DNA of 64,000 bases, from contig NZ_MIJZ01000015.1 in NCBI RefSeq assembly GCF_001730285.1, forward strand, positions 62,001 through 126,000. The letters run 5' to 3'. Both the position numbers and the translations under genes were made by a program. The notes below the pieces were generated by a model, which ran no database searches, was not told where the DNA came from, and saw only the letters and a program-made list of their open reading frames with translations. Positions 48,219-56,662 of the stretch are shown here, in pieces (position 1 is the stretch's first letter; each line of letters opens with the position of its first letter). The stretch comes from Enterococcus ureasiticus (lineage in GTDB: Bacteria; Bacillota; Bacilli; Lactobacillales; Enterococcaceae).

Positions 48219-49667
48219 ATGTTCATTAAAAAAAGATTTTGGAAAGCCACAACGGCCTTCTTACTTGCTGCTTGTATTTTACTTGGAGGTTTTGCGCAAA
48301 CAAGTTATGCAGAAGAAGACCTAATGGAATTTGCAAAAAAATCAGGATACCCTATAAAAGACGGCTATCGACCAAAAGCCTCGATTGTGATCGATGCTGA
48401 TTCTGGTCATATTTTGTGGGAAAAACAACCTGATCTATCTTGGAGTCCGGCAAGTATCGCTAAAGTCATGACTATGTATTTAGCCTTGGAAGCGATGGAG
48501 CAAGGTAAATTCAATTTAGACACGACTGTCACTGCAACTGAAAAATATGTAAATATCTCTCAAATTTACGCCTTAAGCAATAATAAAATTGCCTTAGGCG
48601 TAGATTATCCTGTTCGAGACTTGTTCTCGATGGTAGCCGTTCCCTCCTCAAATGTTGCCACACTGATGCTAGCAAATCTAGTTTCTGATAATGACGAAGC
48701 TGGTTTCATTCGCAAAATGAACGAAAAAGCAGCAGAATTAGGCATGAAAAATACAACCTACTTTAACTGTAGCGGCGCCCAAATCAGTGCTTTTGAAGGA
48801 TTATATCAAGCGCCAGGCATCGATCCAGAGGGCGATAATAAATCAACTGCTAGAGACTTGGCTATTTTAACCTATAATTTAATCAAAAAATACCCTGATA
48901 TTTTACAATTCACCAACAAGCCAGTTGTTACGACTATGGAAAATACACCTTATGCTGAAACCTTTGAAACTTATAATTACTCATTACCTGGCGCAAAATA
49001 CGGTTATGAGGGAGTCGATGGATTAAAAACTGGCTCAAGCCCAACTGGCGGTTTTAACTATATCGCAACAGCTAAAAAAGGCGATATGCGATTAATTGAA
49101 GTTGTTCTAGGTGTAGGTGATTGGTCAGATCAAGAGGGCGAATATGAGCGTCATCTTGCTGGAAATGCGATTTTAGATCATGCTTTTTCTACTTATGAAC
49201 ATAAAAAACTACTTTCTAAAGGATCAAATAAGATCAATGGAAAAGAAATTACCCTAGAACAAGATTTTTACGGATTTGCTAAAAAGGATACTGAACCTAG
49301 TTTCACATTAGCAGATGGAAAATTATCTTTAAAGAATGAATACGGTCAAGTTTCTCCAAAAATCCCTGCTCAAAGTGTTCAGTACCAAGAAACCAACTCA
49401 AAAGCAACGGATGATCCGTCTACCAAAACAGAAAAAAAGAAGACTGTTCCGTCTTCTTCTACAAAAAAAGAAGGACATAATTATCTGGTCACCGGCATCC
49501 TAGCTGTCTTAGGTTTGTTGCTACTGGTTCTTTCAAAAGTATTTAGGAAACGGATCGCTGGCGTCAGACGAGGTAGCCGAAAAATAGCAACTCCCGCGAC
49601 TCGCTTGTTATTTGCTTTAGGAATTATTTTCATTCTTTCAGCAGTTAGTGTATTTATCTTTTTATAA
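48219..49667 (+). CDS. dacA: D-alanyl-D-alanine carboxypeptidase (low-molecular-weight PBP)
   Basis: Trims the fifth residue of peptidoglycan stem peptides outside the membrane. 482 residues: signal peptide (1-31), serine peptidase S11 domain with Ser79-x-x-Lys82, Ser143-Ser-Asn145 and KTGSS, a beta-rich C-terminal domain, then two transmembrane helices (about 423-442 and 463-481) separated by an Arg/Lys-rich segment. Family members usually end in one amphipathic helix, so the two-helix tail is unusual. A close paralogue lies at 53360-54784. Confidence 0.93.
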   Translation: MFIKKRFWKATTAFLLAACILLGGFAQTSYAEEDLMEFAKKSGYPIKDGYRPKASIVIDADSGHILWEKQPDLSWSPASIAKVMTMYLALEAMEQGKFNLDTTVTATEKYVNISQIYALSNNKIALGVDYPVRDLFSMVAVPSSNVATLMLANLVSDNDEAGFIRKMNEKAAELGMKNTTYFNCSGAQISAFEGLYQAPGIDPEGDNKSTARDLAILTYNLIKKYPDILQFTNKPVVTTMENTPYAETFETYNYSLPGAKYGYEGVDGLKTGSSPTGGFNYIATAKKGDMRLIEVVLGVGDWSDQEGEYERHLAGNAILDHAFSTYEHKKLLSKGSNKINGKEITLEQDFYGFAKKDTEPSFTLADGKLSLKNEYGQVSPKIPAQSVQYQETNSKATDDPSTKTEKKKTVPSSSTKKEGHNYLVTGILAVLGLLLLVLSKVFRKRIAGVRRGSRKIATPATRLLFALGIIFILSAVSVFIFL

Positions 49668-49675
49668 AAAAATAA

Positions 49676-49850
49676 AGAGGATGAGACAAAACTAAAAATG
49701 GTTTTGTCTCATCCTCTAAACTGAATAAACGGTGATGCAAAAGCAACTCCTTCGGAAATAAGCCGAAATTCACCAAAAATTTGAAGAACCATTTTCCGCA
49801 AATTCCTTCTTATTTCTCGGAGTTAAACGCTTTTGTCTCATCCTCTTTAA
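49676..49850. repeat. Terminator plus dispersed palindromic repeat with inverted ends
   Basis: Starts with a strong terminator (AAGAGGATGAGACAAAAC / GTTTTGTCTCATCCTCT, 49676-49720), then a repeat with arms AACTCC/GGAGTT and GAAATAAG/CTTATTTC, and ends with another TTTTGTCTCATCCTCTTT, giving inverted ends. GCAACTCC and GAGTTAAACGCTTT are identical to parts of the 31.2-kb copy, reverse complemented. Confidence 0.75.
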
Positions 49851-49863
49851 ATTATTGATTCTC

Positions 49864-50151
49864 TTAAAACCCCATATTCGATAAAGTATTCACAACACCC
49901 ATAATTTCATCATGGCGTTTGATTTTTTTATCCACAGGTCCATCCACTTCTTCGACATCCACACGGACAACGAAACGACGGTTCAATGATACAAATGTAT
50001 CTTCATTCACACGAATATTGAAAACATCCTCTGTAAATGACACACAAGCATCTTCCCAAACATCAAATGGTTCTTTATCCGAAATGATTTCTCTTTTTAC
50101 CACAGTTTTCCCGCTTAATTCATGGAACGTTACATCATAATACTTTGACAT
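49864..50151 (-). CDS. Hypothetical protein, 95 residues
   Basis: Not recognised. Small soluble protein, acidic and rich in Val, Asp and Glu, with alternating strands (YYDVTFHEL, RRFVVRVDVEEV) suggesting a small beta domain. An RBS, GAGGTGAAG, lies six bases before the ATG. Lies alone between convergent dacA and upstream yicC, downstream of yicC on the same strand with a 70-bp gap. No function proposed. Confidence 0.7.
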   Translation of the reverse strand: MSKYYDVTFHELSGKTVVKREIISDKEPFDVWEDACVSFTEDVFNIRVNEDTFVSLNRRFVVRVDVEEVDGPVDKKIKRHDEIMGVVNTLSNMGF

Positions 50152-50221
50152 AATTCTTCACCTCTTTGCTTTCTTCTCTTTAATTATAGCTTTAAAAATC
50201 GGAATCACAAACTATTTTCTA

Positions 50222-51106
50222 TTATTCGACATTTTGGATCTGTTCACGAATTTTTTCAAGCATCGTTTTCATCTGAACCACGATGTTTTTGATCTCGATT
50301 GGACTGGATTTAGACCCAATCGTATTGACTTCACGATTCATCTCCTGAATCAGAAAATCTAATTCTCGGCCAACAGGTTCTGGCTGTATCAATAATTCCT
50401 GCAACTTATCCACATGAATTGCTAAACGATCCAACTCTTCATGTATATCCCCTTTTTCAAGTAAAATCGCAAGTTCCGTCAACAAGCGTGCTTCATCAAC
50501 TTGACTACCAAGCCAATCATTCAATTTCGTTTCAAATTTTTCACGATAATCCTTTTCATAGGTACCCACAAAGCCTTCCAACTCACTCACCAAAGCAATG
50601 AAATCTTGGCAATAAGCGGACAGTACTTGCTGAATTTTTTGACCTTCCTGTAAGCGGCTGGCATCGATTCGTTCGACTGCTTTTTTCACACAATCTAGAA
50701 TCAGCACGCCAAATGTTTCATCTGCTTCCTGCTTTTCTGTTACCTCAACATAATCAGAATTGTTCAGCAGTTGATTGATGTTTTGCGCAGGATCAAATTC
50801 AGCTTTGGGATAATTAGCGGCTAATTCTTGTTGGACTTCTCCTAACAATTGATGGATGAGATTCCAATGAACTAATACTTCTTTATTACCACTACCCGTC
50901 TGCTTGATGTTAATGTAGGCTTCGATCCGCCCACGTTGCAACGTCTCTTTCATTAATTGGCGAATAGCCATCTCATGAGGATTGACCTCTTTGGGCATTC
51001 GTAATTGAATATCTAGAAAGCGTTGATTGACACTCTTGATTTCAACATCGATTTGATATGTGTCATTTAAAAATGTTTCTTTTCCAAAACCAGTCATGCT
51101 TTTCAT
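50222..51106 (-). CDS. yicC: YicC family endoribonuclease
   Basis: 294 residues with N-terminal signature KSMTGFGKE and the C-terminal DUF1732 end EIKNIVVQMKTMLEKIREQIQNVE. YicC/YloC proteins are RNases in E. coli and B. subtilis. The yicC-gmk neighbourhood of Bacillus is kept loosely here. Downstream of the PC4-like gene on the same strand. Confidence 0.93.
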   Translation of the reverse strand: MKSMTGFGKETFLNDTYQIDVEIKSVNQRFLDIQLRMPKEVNPHEMAIRQLMKETLQRGRIEAYINIKQTGSGNKEVLVHWNLIHQLLGEVQQELAANYPKAEFDPAQNINQLLNNSDYVEVTEKQEADETFGVLILDCVKKAVERIDASRLQEGQKIQQVLSAYCQDFIALVSELEGFVGTYEKDYREKFETKLNDWLGSQVDEARLLTELAILLEKGDIHEELDRLAIHVDKLQELLIQPEPVGRELDFLIQEMNREVNTIGSKSSPIEIKNIVVQMKTMLEKIREQIQNVE

Positions 51107-51122
51107 CGACAGGGTGTCCTTT

Positions 51123-51341
51123 CTACATAGATTTTATTGCTTTAGATAAGATATCAAACTCTTCATTCGTTAACGTGATTCCTTTACCCATTTTTTCATG
51201 ATCTGCAGACCAGTCTCTTAAATCAAATTTTGGCGGACGACCATTCCAACTGACCAAATTGAATTCCTTGCGCCAACCTTGGGTATTTTCTGATAATATT
51301 GCGATTTCTTCTACGATTTCATATGAAAATTCTTGTTTCAT
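51123..51341 (-). CDS. PC4/YdbC family ssDNA-binding protein
   Basis: 72 residues, matching the Lactococcus YdbC type (FSYEIVEEIAILSENTQGWRKEFNLVSWNGRPPKFDLRDWS split around conserved Trp and KMGKGITL). The fold is a PC4-like dimer that binds single-stranded nucleic acid. Overlaps the patatin-like gene by one base and is 17 bp from yicC, suggesting one transcript. Confidence 0.88.
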   Translation of the reverse strand: MKQEFSYEIVEEIAILSENTQGWRKEFNLVSWNGRPPKFDLRDWSADHEKMGKGITLTNEEFDILSKAIKSM

Positions 51342-53035
51342 TATTCATCCACTCCTTGTAATATAAATTCTTTCATTAAAATTTGTAACGTTTGTGTTGG
51401 TAATTTATCTAGTAAAAAAGCCAAGCGTTGTGGTTTTTCTTTCTCATCTGCATCAAGCAAATTATTCATTAATGATAGCTGTTGTTTGTCAGAAAGTAAA
51501 AAGTAATCTTCATAGTATTTTTTCAACCATTCTTGGATAGAAATCATTCCTATTGTCTCCACCAAATCAACCTTCATCTGTCCACTTTTCTGCAAAATTT
51601 CGACTAATTCTTCGATCTTATATAGCTTAGAAGCTGAAATTTCTTGACTCTTTGCTAATAATTCGACTAAAACCAAACCGATATTTTCAGTATACACCCT
51701 GTCTTTATAAACTTTACGCAATTTCTTACAGATTTTATTTTGTTGTTCAGTAGAATCACATAAGTTTATTTGATAGGCGTTTTTAATGTAGACAAAAAAG
51801 TCTTGTTGGAATTTCTCAACATTTTTCAGCGTCTCATCAAACGTATACCAATGACCTAAATATTTCCGACCAATAACTTTCATAGTTTCTAAATAACCTA
51901 GCTTGATATTTTGGGTCGAACGAGCCCCATCAAATAAAAGAACCGCTCCCATAGACCACGATGTCTGTAAGTTCAGCATAGTTGCCGTTGCTGATATTTT
52001 GATTGGCTTTGTAATCCCAGGACCTTTAACATCGACCACAATACATTCTGTCGCCCCATTTTTTAACGCAATATCGACTGGAATATTATTCCGATAACCG
52101 CCATCTACATAATATTTCCCATCGATCTGAGTGGCTGCCATAGCTGGGAAAAAAGAAGCAGACGCCAACAGCCAACTCTGCCATCGATCACTTTTACATG
52201 TATTGAAGTGTATATCTTTTTCTTGTAAGTTAGGCAATTCAGTCGTTACTAAATAAAAATCTGATGTCACCTGTCGCATTTTTTCCTGCGAGAAAGTATC
52301 ATTGATCAACTTACGTAATGGTAATGTTGAAACGCCGTTTGATTGGATCGCATTTACAGTAAATGAGCCGATTTGGCTGACCATACCGCTTAATGTATCA
52401 GCTGATGCTGCTGTTACTGGAAATGATAAAATTTTTTGAGTATCGATTTTTTCCCACATATTTTTAGCAGCTTCAAAATCATCTTGTAAAATCAATGCAC
52501 CATTCAACGCACCTACCGATGTGCCTGTAATGATCTTCAATGAGATACCTAATTCCTCCAACGCTTGCCAAACACCGATTTGATAAGCACCACGGGCTCC
52601 GCCACCACCTAATACTAACGCGGTATTATAGCTTAAATCTTTCGTACTTATTCGCCCTTCATGAACCATATATCCTTGTTTCAAGAAAACTTCTTGTAAA
52701 TGTAAGGTCAGCGATTGAGAAAAATCAAATGTGATCGTTGGTTGAAACGATTGTTTAAAAAGTTTCTCAATCATTAGAAATATTGCTGTCCAGCTAATTT
52801 TTAATGATTCTCGTATCAAAACATTGGTGACGACTCCTTCTTCAACGGTCAAAAACATATACGGAGTCTTTCCCCTATAGATAACATACGCAATTCCTGA
52901 ATTTTCTCGTGTTTTTTTATTAAATACTTGTCTAGCCAAAGTATGAGTACTATAAAAAGGCAGTAATAATATGCTTTTAGAAATCTGTTCAGAAAAGTAG
53001 TCCAATTGTGAAGCAACCATCTGTTCAATCTTCAT
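51341..53035 (-). CDS. Patatin-like phospholipase family protein
   Basis: 564 residues. An N-terminal region of about 130 residues without a recognised family precedes a patatin domain with the oxyanion Gly-rich loop GGGGARG (143-149), nucleophile Ser173 in GTSVG and catalytic Asp311 in DGGYRNN; the Ser/Asp dyad is complete. The C-terminal 180 residues are helical and of unknown role. No signal peptide, so probably an intracellular lipid acyl hydrolase. RBS GGAGGT. Confidence 0.88.
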   Translation of the reverse strand: MKIEQMVASQLDYFSEQISKSILLLPFYSTHTLARQVFNKKTRENSGIAYVIYRGKTPYMFLTVEEGVVTNVLIRESLKISWTAIFLMIEKLFKQSFQPTITFDFSQSLTLHLQEVFLKQGYMVHEGRISTKDLSYNTALVLGGGGARGAYQIGVWQALEELGISLKIITGTSVGALNGALILQDDFEAAKNMWEKIDTQKILSFPVTAASADTLSGMVSQIGSFTVNAIQSNGVSTLPLRKLINDTFSQEKMRQVTSDFYLVTTELPNLQEKDIHFNTCKSDRWQSWLLASASFFPAMAATQIDGKYYVDGGYRNNIPVDIALKNGATECIVVDVKGPGITKPIKISATATMLNLQTSWSMGAVLLFDGARSTQNIKLGYLETMKVIGRKYLGHWYTFDETLKNVEKFQQDFFVYIKNAYQINLCDSTEQQNKICKKLRKVYKDRVYTENIGLVLVELLAKSQEISASKLYKIEELVEILQKSGQMKVDLVETIGMISIQEWLKKYYEDYFLLSDKQQLSLMNNLLDADEKEKPQRLAFLLDKLPTQTLQILMKEFILQGVDE

Positions 53036-53359
53036 TTCAAATCCACCTCCGTCTTTTTAAGTATACCAAAACTACTAACAAATTACTTTTTATTTAAAGT
53101 GTATGAAAAAGAAACAATTTTATTTGTTTTTCACGTAGAATAGAAGCGTTACACTTTTGCTTTAACATTGACTTTGCTAAAAAACGATAGTTTAATAGAA
53201 GATGGTGTTTTTATTTCGTCAGTCAAAATTTCGAATCACTTGACCCACTTAGTTAATTAAATACAGATTGCCGACATTTTACGTTTACAATTAGCAACTA
53301 AAACGTCAACTTTCCAGTTTATTTATAGAAAAGAATAACAAATTACAAAGGATGTTTAT
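53036..53359 (+). promoter_or_regulatory. Regulatory region of the second carboxypeptidase gene
   Basis: 324 bp. Contains the element shared with dacA (53118-53142, -10 TAGAAT) and a second promoter TTGACT (53169-53174), 17-bp spacer, TTTAAT (53192-53197). The leader is 160 nt or longer; no ORF was accepted in it. Confidence 0.55.
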
Positions 53360-54784
53360 ATGAAGAAAAGAACCATTTTACTAAAAATTTGCTCACTAAT
53401 ATTAGTTCTAGGCTATTTTTCAGGTCTCTTCACAGCTGCCAGTGCCTACGCTCAAGAAGATATTCTGACAATCACTCAAAATGCAGGTTATCAAACGAAT
53501 GAATTTTATAAGCCGAAAGCCTCGATCGTAATTGACGCTCAAACAGGGCAAGTTCTTTGGGAAGACAATCCTGATTTAAAATGGAACCCAGCCAGTATTG
53601 CCAAATTAATGTCTGTTTATCTGGTATTTGAAGCAATGGAAAAGGGACAATTCACTTTAGATACAACAGTTAAGGCGACAGACAACGACCAAGCTATTTC
53701 ACAAATCTATGAATTAAGTAACAATTCGATCGTTTCTGGTGTAAACTATCCAGTTCGTGATCTGCTGTATGCAACGCTCGTACAATCATCAAATGTCGCA
53801 ACAGTGATGCTGGCAAACCTTGTAACAGCTAATGATGAAGCAAAATTTATCCATATGATGAATGATAAAGCCAAAGAACTCGGTATGACAAATTCGACAT
53901 TTTACAATTGCAGTGGTGCTGAAACAGGTTCATTCAACGGTTACTATAAACCTGAAGGGATCGACCAAAACGCGGATAACGTCACGACAGCAAGAGATTT
54001 AGCGATTCTATCTTATCACTTACTGAAAAATTATCCAGATACGGTGACATACACAAGTCCAACTCAAATCACGATCATGGAAAATACGCCTTACGCTGAA
54101 GTTTTAGAAAATCATAACTATTCATTACCTGGCCTCGCTTATGGCTATGAGGGGGCAGATGGCTTAAAAACAGGTTCTAGCCCAACAGGTGGCTTTAACT
54201 ATGCAGCAACTGCTAAACGGGAAAATACGCGTCTGATCGAAATCGTATTAGGCGTGGGAGATTGGGAAGATCAAGAAGGAGAGTTACAGCGTCATGCTTT
54301 TGGTAACGCGATTTTCGACCAAGCTTTCGCGACATATGAATACAAACAATTACTTACTAAAGGGAACAATACCATAAATAAAGAAGAAATAATTTTAGAT
54401 CAAGATTTTTATGGTCTTATTCAAAAAAATACCGAACCGACTTTTACTTTATCCGCTGACAAAGTAACAATCGATAACGGGCTTGCACAAGTTTCGCCTA
54501 CAATCAAGGCTCCAAGCGCTACTTTTAAATATGAGAAAAAATTAAAGGCATTACAAAATTCTGTGCTTAAGAAAACAGGTAAGAAAAAAAATGCCTCATC
54601 TACTTTTTTTGTTAATGGCTTGCTAATTATTTTAGGACTCTTATTTGCAGCTTTATCAAAATTGTTTAAAAAGGGACCTAACCAGTCTAAAAAATTCAAC
54701 CTTCTATCCACTTTAAGTGTTCTGTTTATTCTTGCAGGAATTATTTTGAGCATCTATACAGTGGTCGTTGGCCCTTTTATTTAA
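53360..54784 (+). CDS. D-alanyl-D-alanine carboxypeptidase, paralogue of dacA
   Basis: 474 residues with the same plan as 48219-49667: signal peptide (1-31, AYAQE), Ser79-x-x-Lys82, SSN, KTGSS, C-terminal beta domain and two terminal transmembrane helices around a Lys-rich loop. Catalytic motifs are intact, so it should be active. The two proteins are alike through most of the length but differ in the stalk (about 370-415). RBS AAAGGATG. Ends with a strong terminator. Confidence 0.92.
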   Translation: MKKRTILLKICSLILVLGYFSGLFTAASAYAQEDILTITQNAGYQTNEFYKPKASIVIDAQTGQVLWEDNPDLKWNPASIAKLMSVYLVFEAMEKGQFTLDTTVKATDNDQAISQIYELSNNSIVSGVNYPVRDLLYATLVQSSNVATVMLANLVTANDEAKFIHMMNDKAKELGMTNSTFYNCSGAETGSFNGYYKPEGIDQNADNVTTARDLAILSYHLLKNYPDTVTYTSPTQITIMENTPYAEVLENHNYSLPGLAYGYEGADGLKTGSSPTGGFNYAATAKRENTRLIEIVLGVGDWEDQEGELQRHAFGNAIFDQAFATYEYKQLLTKGNNTINKEEIILDQDFYGLIQKNTEPTFTLSADKVTIDNGLAQVSPTIKAPSATFKYEKKLKALQNSVLKKTGKKKNASSTFFVNGLLIILGLLFAALSKLFKKGPNQSKKFNLLSTLSVLFILAGIILSIYTVVVGPFI

Positions 54785-54831
54785 CTAAAAAGAATGCAGC
54801 TCCTTTATTAGGCAGCTGCATTCTTTTTAGT
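54784..54831. terminator. Terminator of the second carboxypeptidase gene
   Basis: AAAAAGAATGCAGCT / AGCTGCATTCTTTTT, 12-nt loop. Confidence 0.95.
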
Positions 54832-54926
54832 CCTTCGCCAACATGACTTGACGAAAAATATAGTTTTATAATATTCACACAAATTTGGGTAAGAAAATTG
54901 AGAATTAGTCGTTAGTTATTAGGGAA

Positions 54927-55589
54927 TTATTTATTTTTTTTAAGTTGCTTAATTTCTTTTTCGATTTGATCGATTTGTTTACCTAAAGCTTTTTGCTCGT
55001 TTTTATCACGTGATACTTTTTTCTTGTTGATCAATTCTTGTTTCTCTTGGATCAATGCATTGATTTTAGCTGTATTGTCTTCTACAGGTGCTGATGGTGT
55101 TGTATTGCCAGTTGATCCACCTGTTGTATTACCATTTTTTAATGCTTGGATTTCGCGTTCGATTTCGCCAATACGGATACCTAAAGCTTTTTGTTCTTGT
55201 GGGTCACGGCTAACTTTTTTCTTGTTGATTGCTTCTTGTTTTTCTTGGATCAATGCGTTGATTTTTGATGCTGTGTCTTCACCTGGTGTTGTTGGTGTTG
55301 TTGTGTTTCCAGTTGATCCACCTGTTGTGCCGCCTTTTTTCAATGCTTGGATTTCGCGTTCGATTTCGCCAATGCGGATGCCCAATGCTTTTTGTTCTTG
55401 CGAATTACGGCTAACTTTTTTCTTGTTGATCACTTCTTGTTTTTCTTGGATCAATGCATTGATTTTTGCAGTGTTATCTACAAGTTGAGCTGAGTTTGCA
55501 TGTGCTTGAGTAGCGGTCGCAACAACCCCTGTTCCTCCGATTGATAAAGCTAAACCAGCAACTACTGCACCTTTTACAAATTTGTTCAT
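54927..55589 (-). CDS. Secreted coiled-coil protein with three tandem repeats
   Basis: Not recognised as a named family. 220 residues from the ATG at 55589: signal peptide (about 1-32, cleaved near AHA-NS), then three near-identical modules of about 45 residues, each a Lys/Glu-rich helical pair (INALIQEKQE...KKKVSR...EQKALG...IEREIQALK), joined by Gly/Thr/Pro linkers (GGSTGNTT). Repeats one and two share most codons, so the array arose by recent duplication. No LPxTG, lipobox or wall-binding domain is visible, so it is probably secreted free or held by charge. The nucleotide repeat could vary in number between strains. Confidence 0.85.
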   Translation of the reverse strand: MNKFVKGAVVAGLALSIGGTGVVATATQAHANSAQLVDNTAKINALIQEKQEVINKKKVSRNSQEQKALGIRIGEIEREIQALKKGGTTGGSTGNTTTPTTPGEDTASKINALIQEKQEAINKKKVSRDPQEQKALGIRIGEIEREIQALKNGNTTGGSTGNTTPSAPVEDNTAKINALIQEKQELINKKKVSRDKNEQKALGKQIDQIEKEIKQLKKNK

Positions 55590-55655
55590 TCTAAATTCCT
55601 CCAATTTTTTTTATTCGAACACTACTGTTCATATGATAGTAGTTTCGATACACAA

Positions 55656-55684
55656 ATTATACCCACAGTTTCAAAAAAAGTAAA
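55656..55684 (-). promoter_or_regulatory. Promoter of the repeat-protein gene, with nearby palindrome
   Basis: Minus-strand TTTACT (55684-55679), 17-bp spacer, TATAAT (55661-55656). Just downstream lies ACTACT-n11-AGTAGT (about 55621-55643), a possible operator. Confidence 0.65.
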
Positions 55685-55801
55685 CTATTATTTTATAAAC
55701 AGTAGTATCAGAAATTTTTATAAGTACCAAAAAAAATGATAAAGACTGATTAAACAAGGTTTTTCATCTTCATTTTTGCAAAAAATAACTTTGGAAAATA
55801 A

Positions 55802-55849
55802 AAAAATCTAACCTTTTTACTCGAAATCAAGTAGAAAAGTTAGATTTTT
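55802..55849. terminator. Terminator of pgsA
   Basis: AAAAATCTAAC...TACT / AGTA...GTTAGATTTTT hairpin after pgsA. Confidence 0.88.
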
Positions 55850-55871
55850 ACTAGTAATTTTTTAATACTCG

Positions 55872-56450
55872 TTACATTGATCCTTTAAAGACGTTTGCAT
55901 TTTTCACAAAATAATCGACTCCAGAATAAATTGTAAATAGCAGACAAACGTACAACATAATTTGATCTAATGGAAACCCAATTGCTGCAAATGGGATATT
56001 ATTGATAAATAATAATATAATCGCAACCATCTGTGTTGCTGTTTTTACTTTACCAGGCCAAGCAGCAGCCATCACTTCGCCGCCTTCAACTAATAGCAAA
56101 CGTAATCCAGTAACCGCTAACTCTCTACAAACAATGATCGCTACTACCCAAGTTGGTGCTTTTTGTTGCCCCACTAAAACGATAAAAGCCGTCATCACAA
56201 GCATCTTATCTGCTAATGGATCGGCAAACTTGCCAAAGTTGGTAACTAAGCCTCGTGCTCGAGCAATCTTTCCATCTAACCAATCGGTAATACTTGCGAC
56301 TGCAAAAATAATCGCCCCAACTAACTGAGTAATTGCTAAAGATGTTCCCGCTATTGTAATCGTACCCCAATCCATCGGTATGCTAACGACAGCAATAAAA
56401 ATTGGAATCATAAATATTCTAATAACTGTTAATTTATTTGGTAAATTCAA
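55872..56450 (-). CDS. pgsA: CDP-diacylglycerol-glycerol-3-phosphate 3-phosphatidyltransferase
   Basis: First committed enzyme of phosphatidylglycerol synthesis, 192 residues, several membrane helices. The CDP-alcohol phosphotransferase motif is complete: D-W-L-D-G-K-I-A-R-A-R then G-KFAD-PLAD. Follows rodZ, as in Bacillus (ymfM-pgsA). Substitutions in this enzyme are a known route to daptomycin tolerance; none can be judged without a reference. Confidence 0.96.
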   Translation of the reverse strand: MNLPNKLTVIRIFMIPIFIAVVSIPMDWGTITIAGTSLAITQLVGAIIFAVASITDWLDGKIARARGLVTNFGKFADPLADKMLVMTAFIVLVGQQKAPTWVVAIIVCRELAVTGLRLLLVEGGEVMAAAWPGKVKTATQMVAIILLFINNIPFAAIGFPLDQIMLYVCLLFTIYSGVDYFVKNANVFKGSM

Positions 56451-56572
56451 TGCCTGTTGCCCCTCTCTTCTCTTCCTTATTTTACGTTATCTTGTAGAAG
56501 GTGTCACGAAAAAAGACACATTTTTATTTTAAAGAAAACCCTGTTAGGTATATTTGATCACAATCTCAATAA

Positions 56573-56630
56573 ATGAGCGAGAAAAATACTTACAACAGCT
56601 TGTCATCTATCGTAAATTTTTCTCGCTCAT
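56573..56630 (-). terminator. Hairpin between rodZ and pgsA
   Basis: Perfect 15-bp arms ATGAGCGAGAAAAAT and its complement with a 28-nt loop. Confidence 0.75.
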
Positions 56631-56662
56631 CACCTATGAACAAATAAAATCATATATTTTCT

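Noticed and set aside
54927-55480. Tandem DNA repeats as a non-coding array
   Set aside because: The repeats keep one reading frame with signal peptide, RBS and promoter, so they are a coding repeat.
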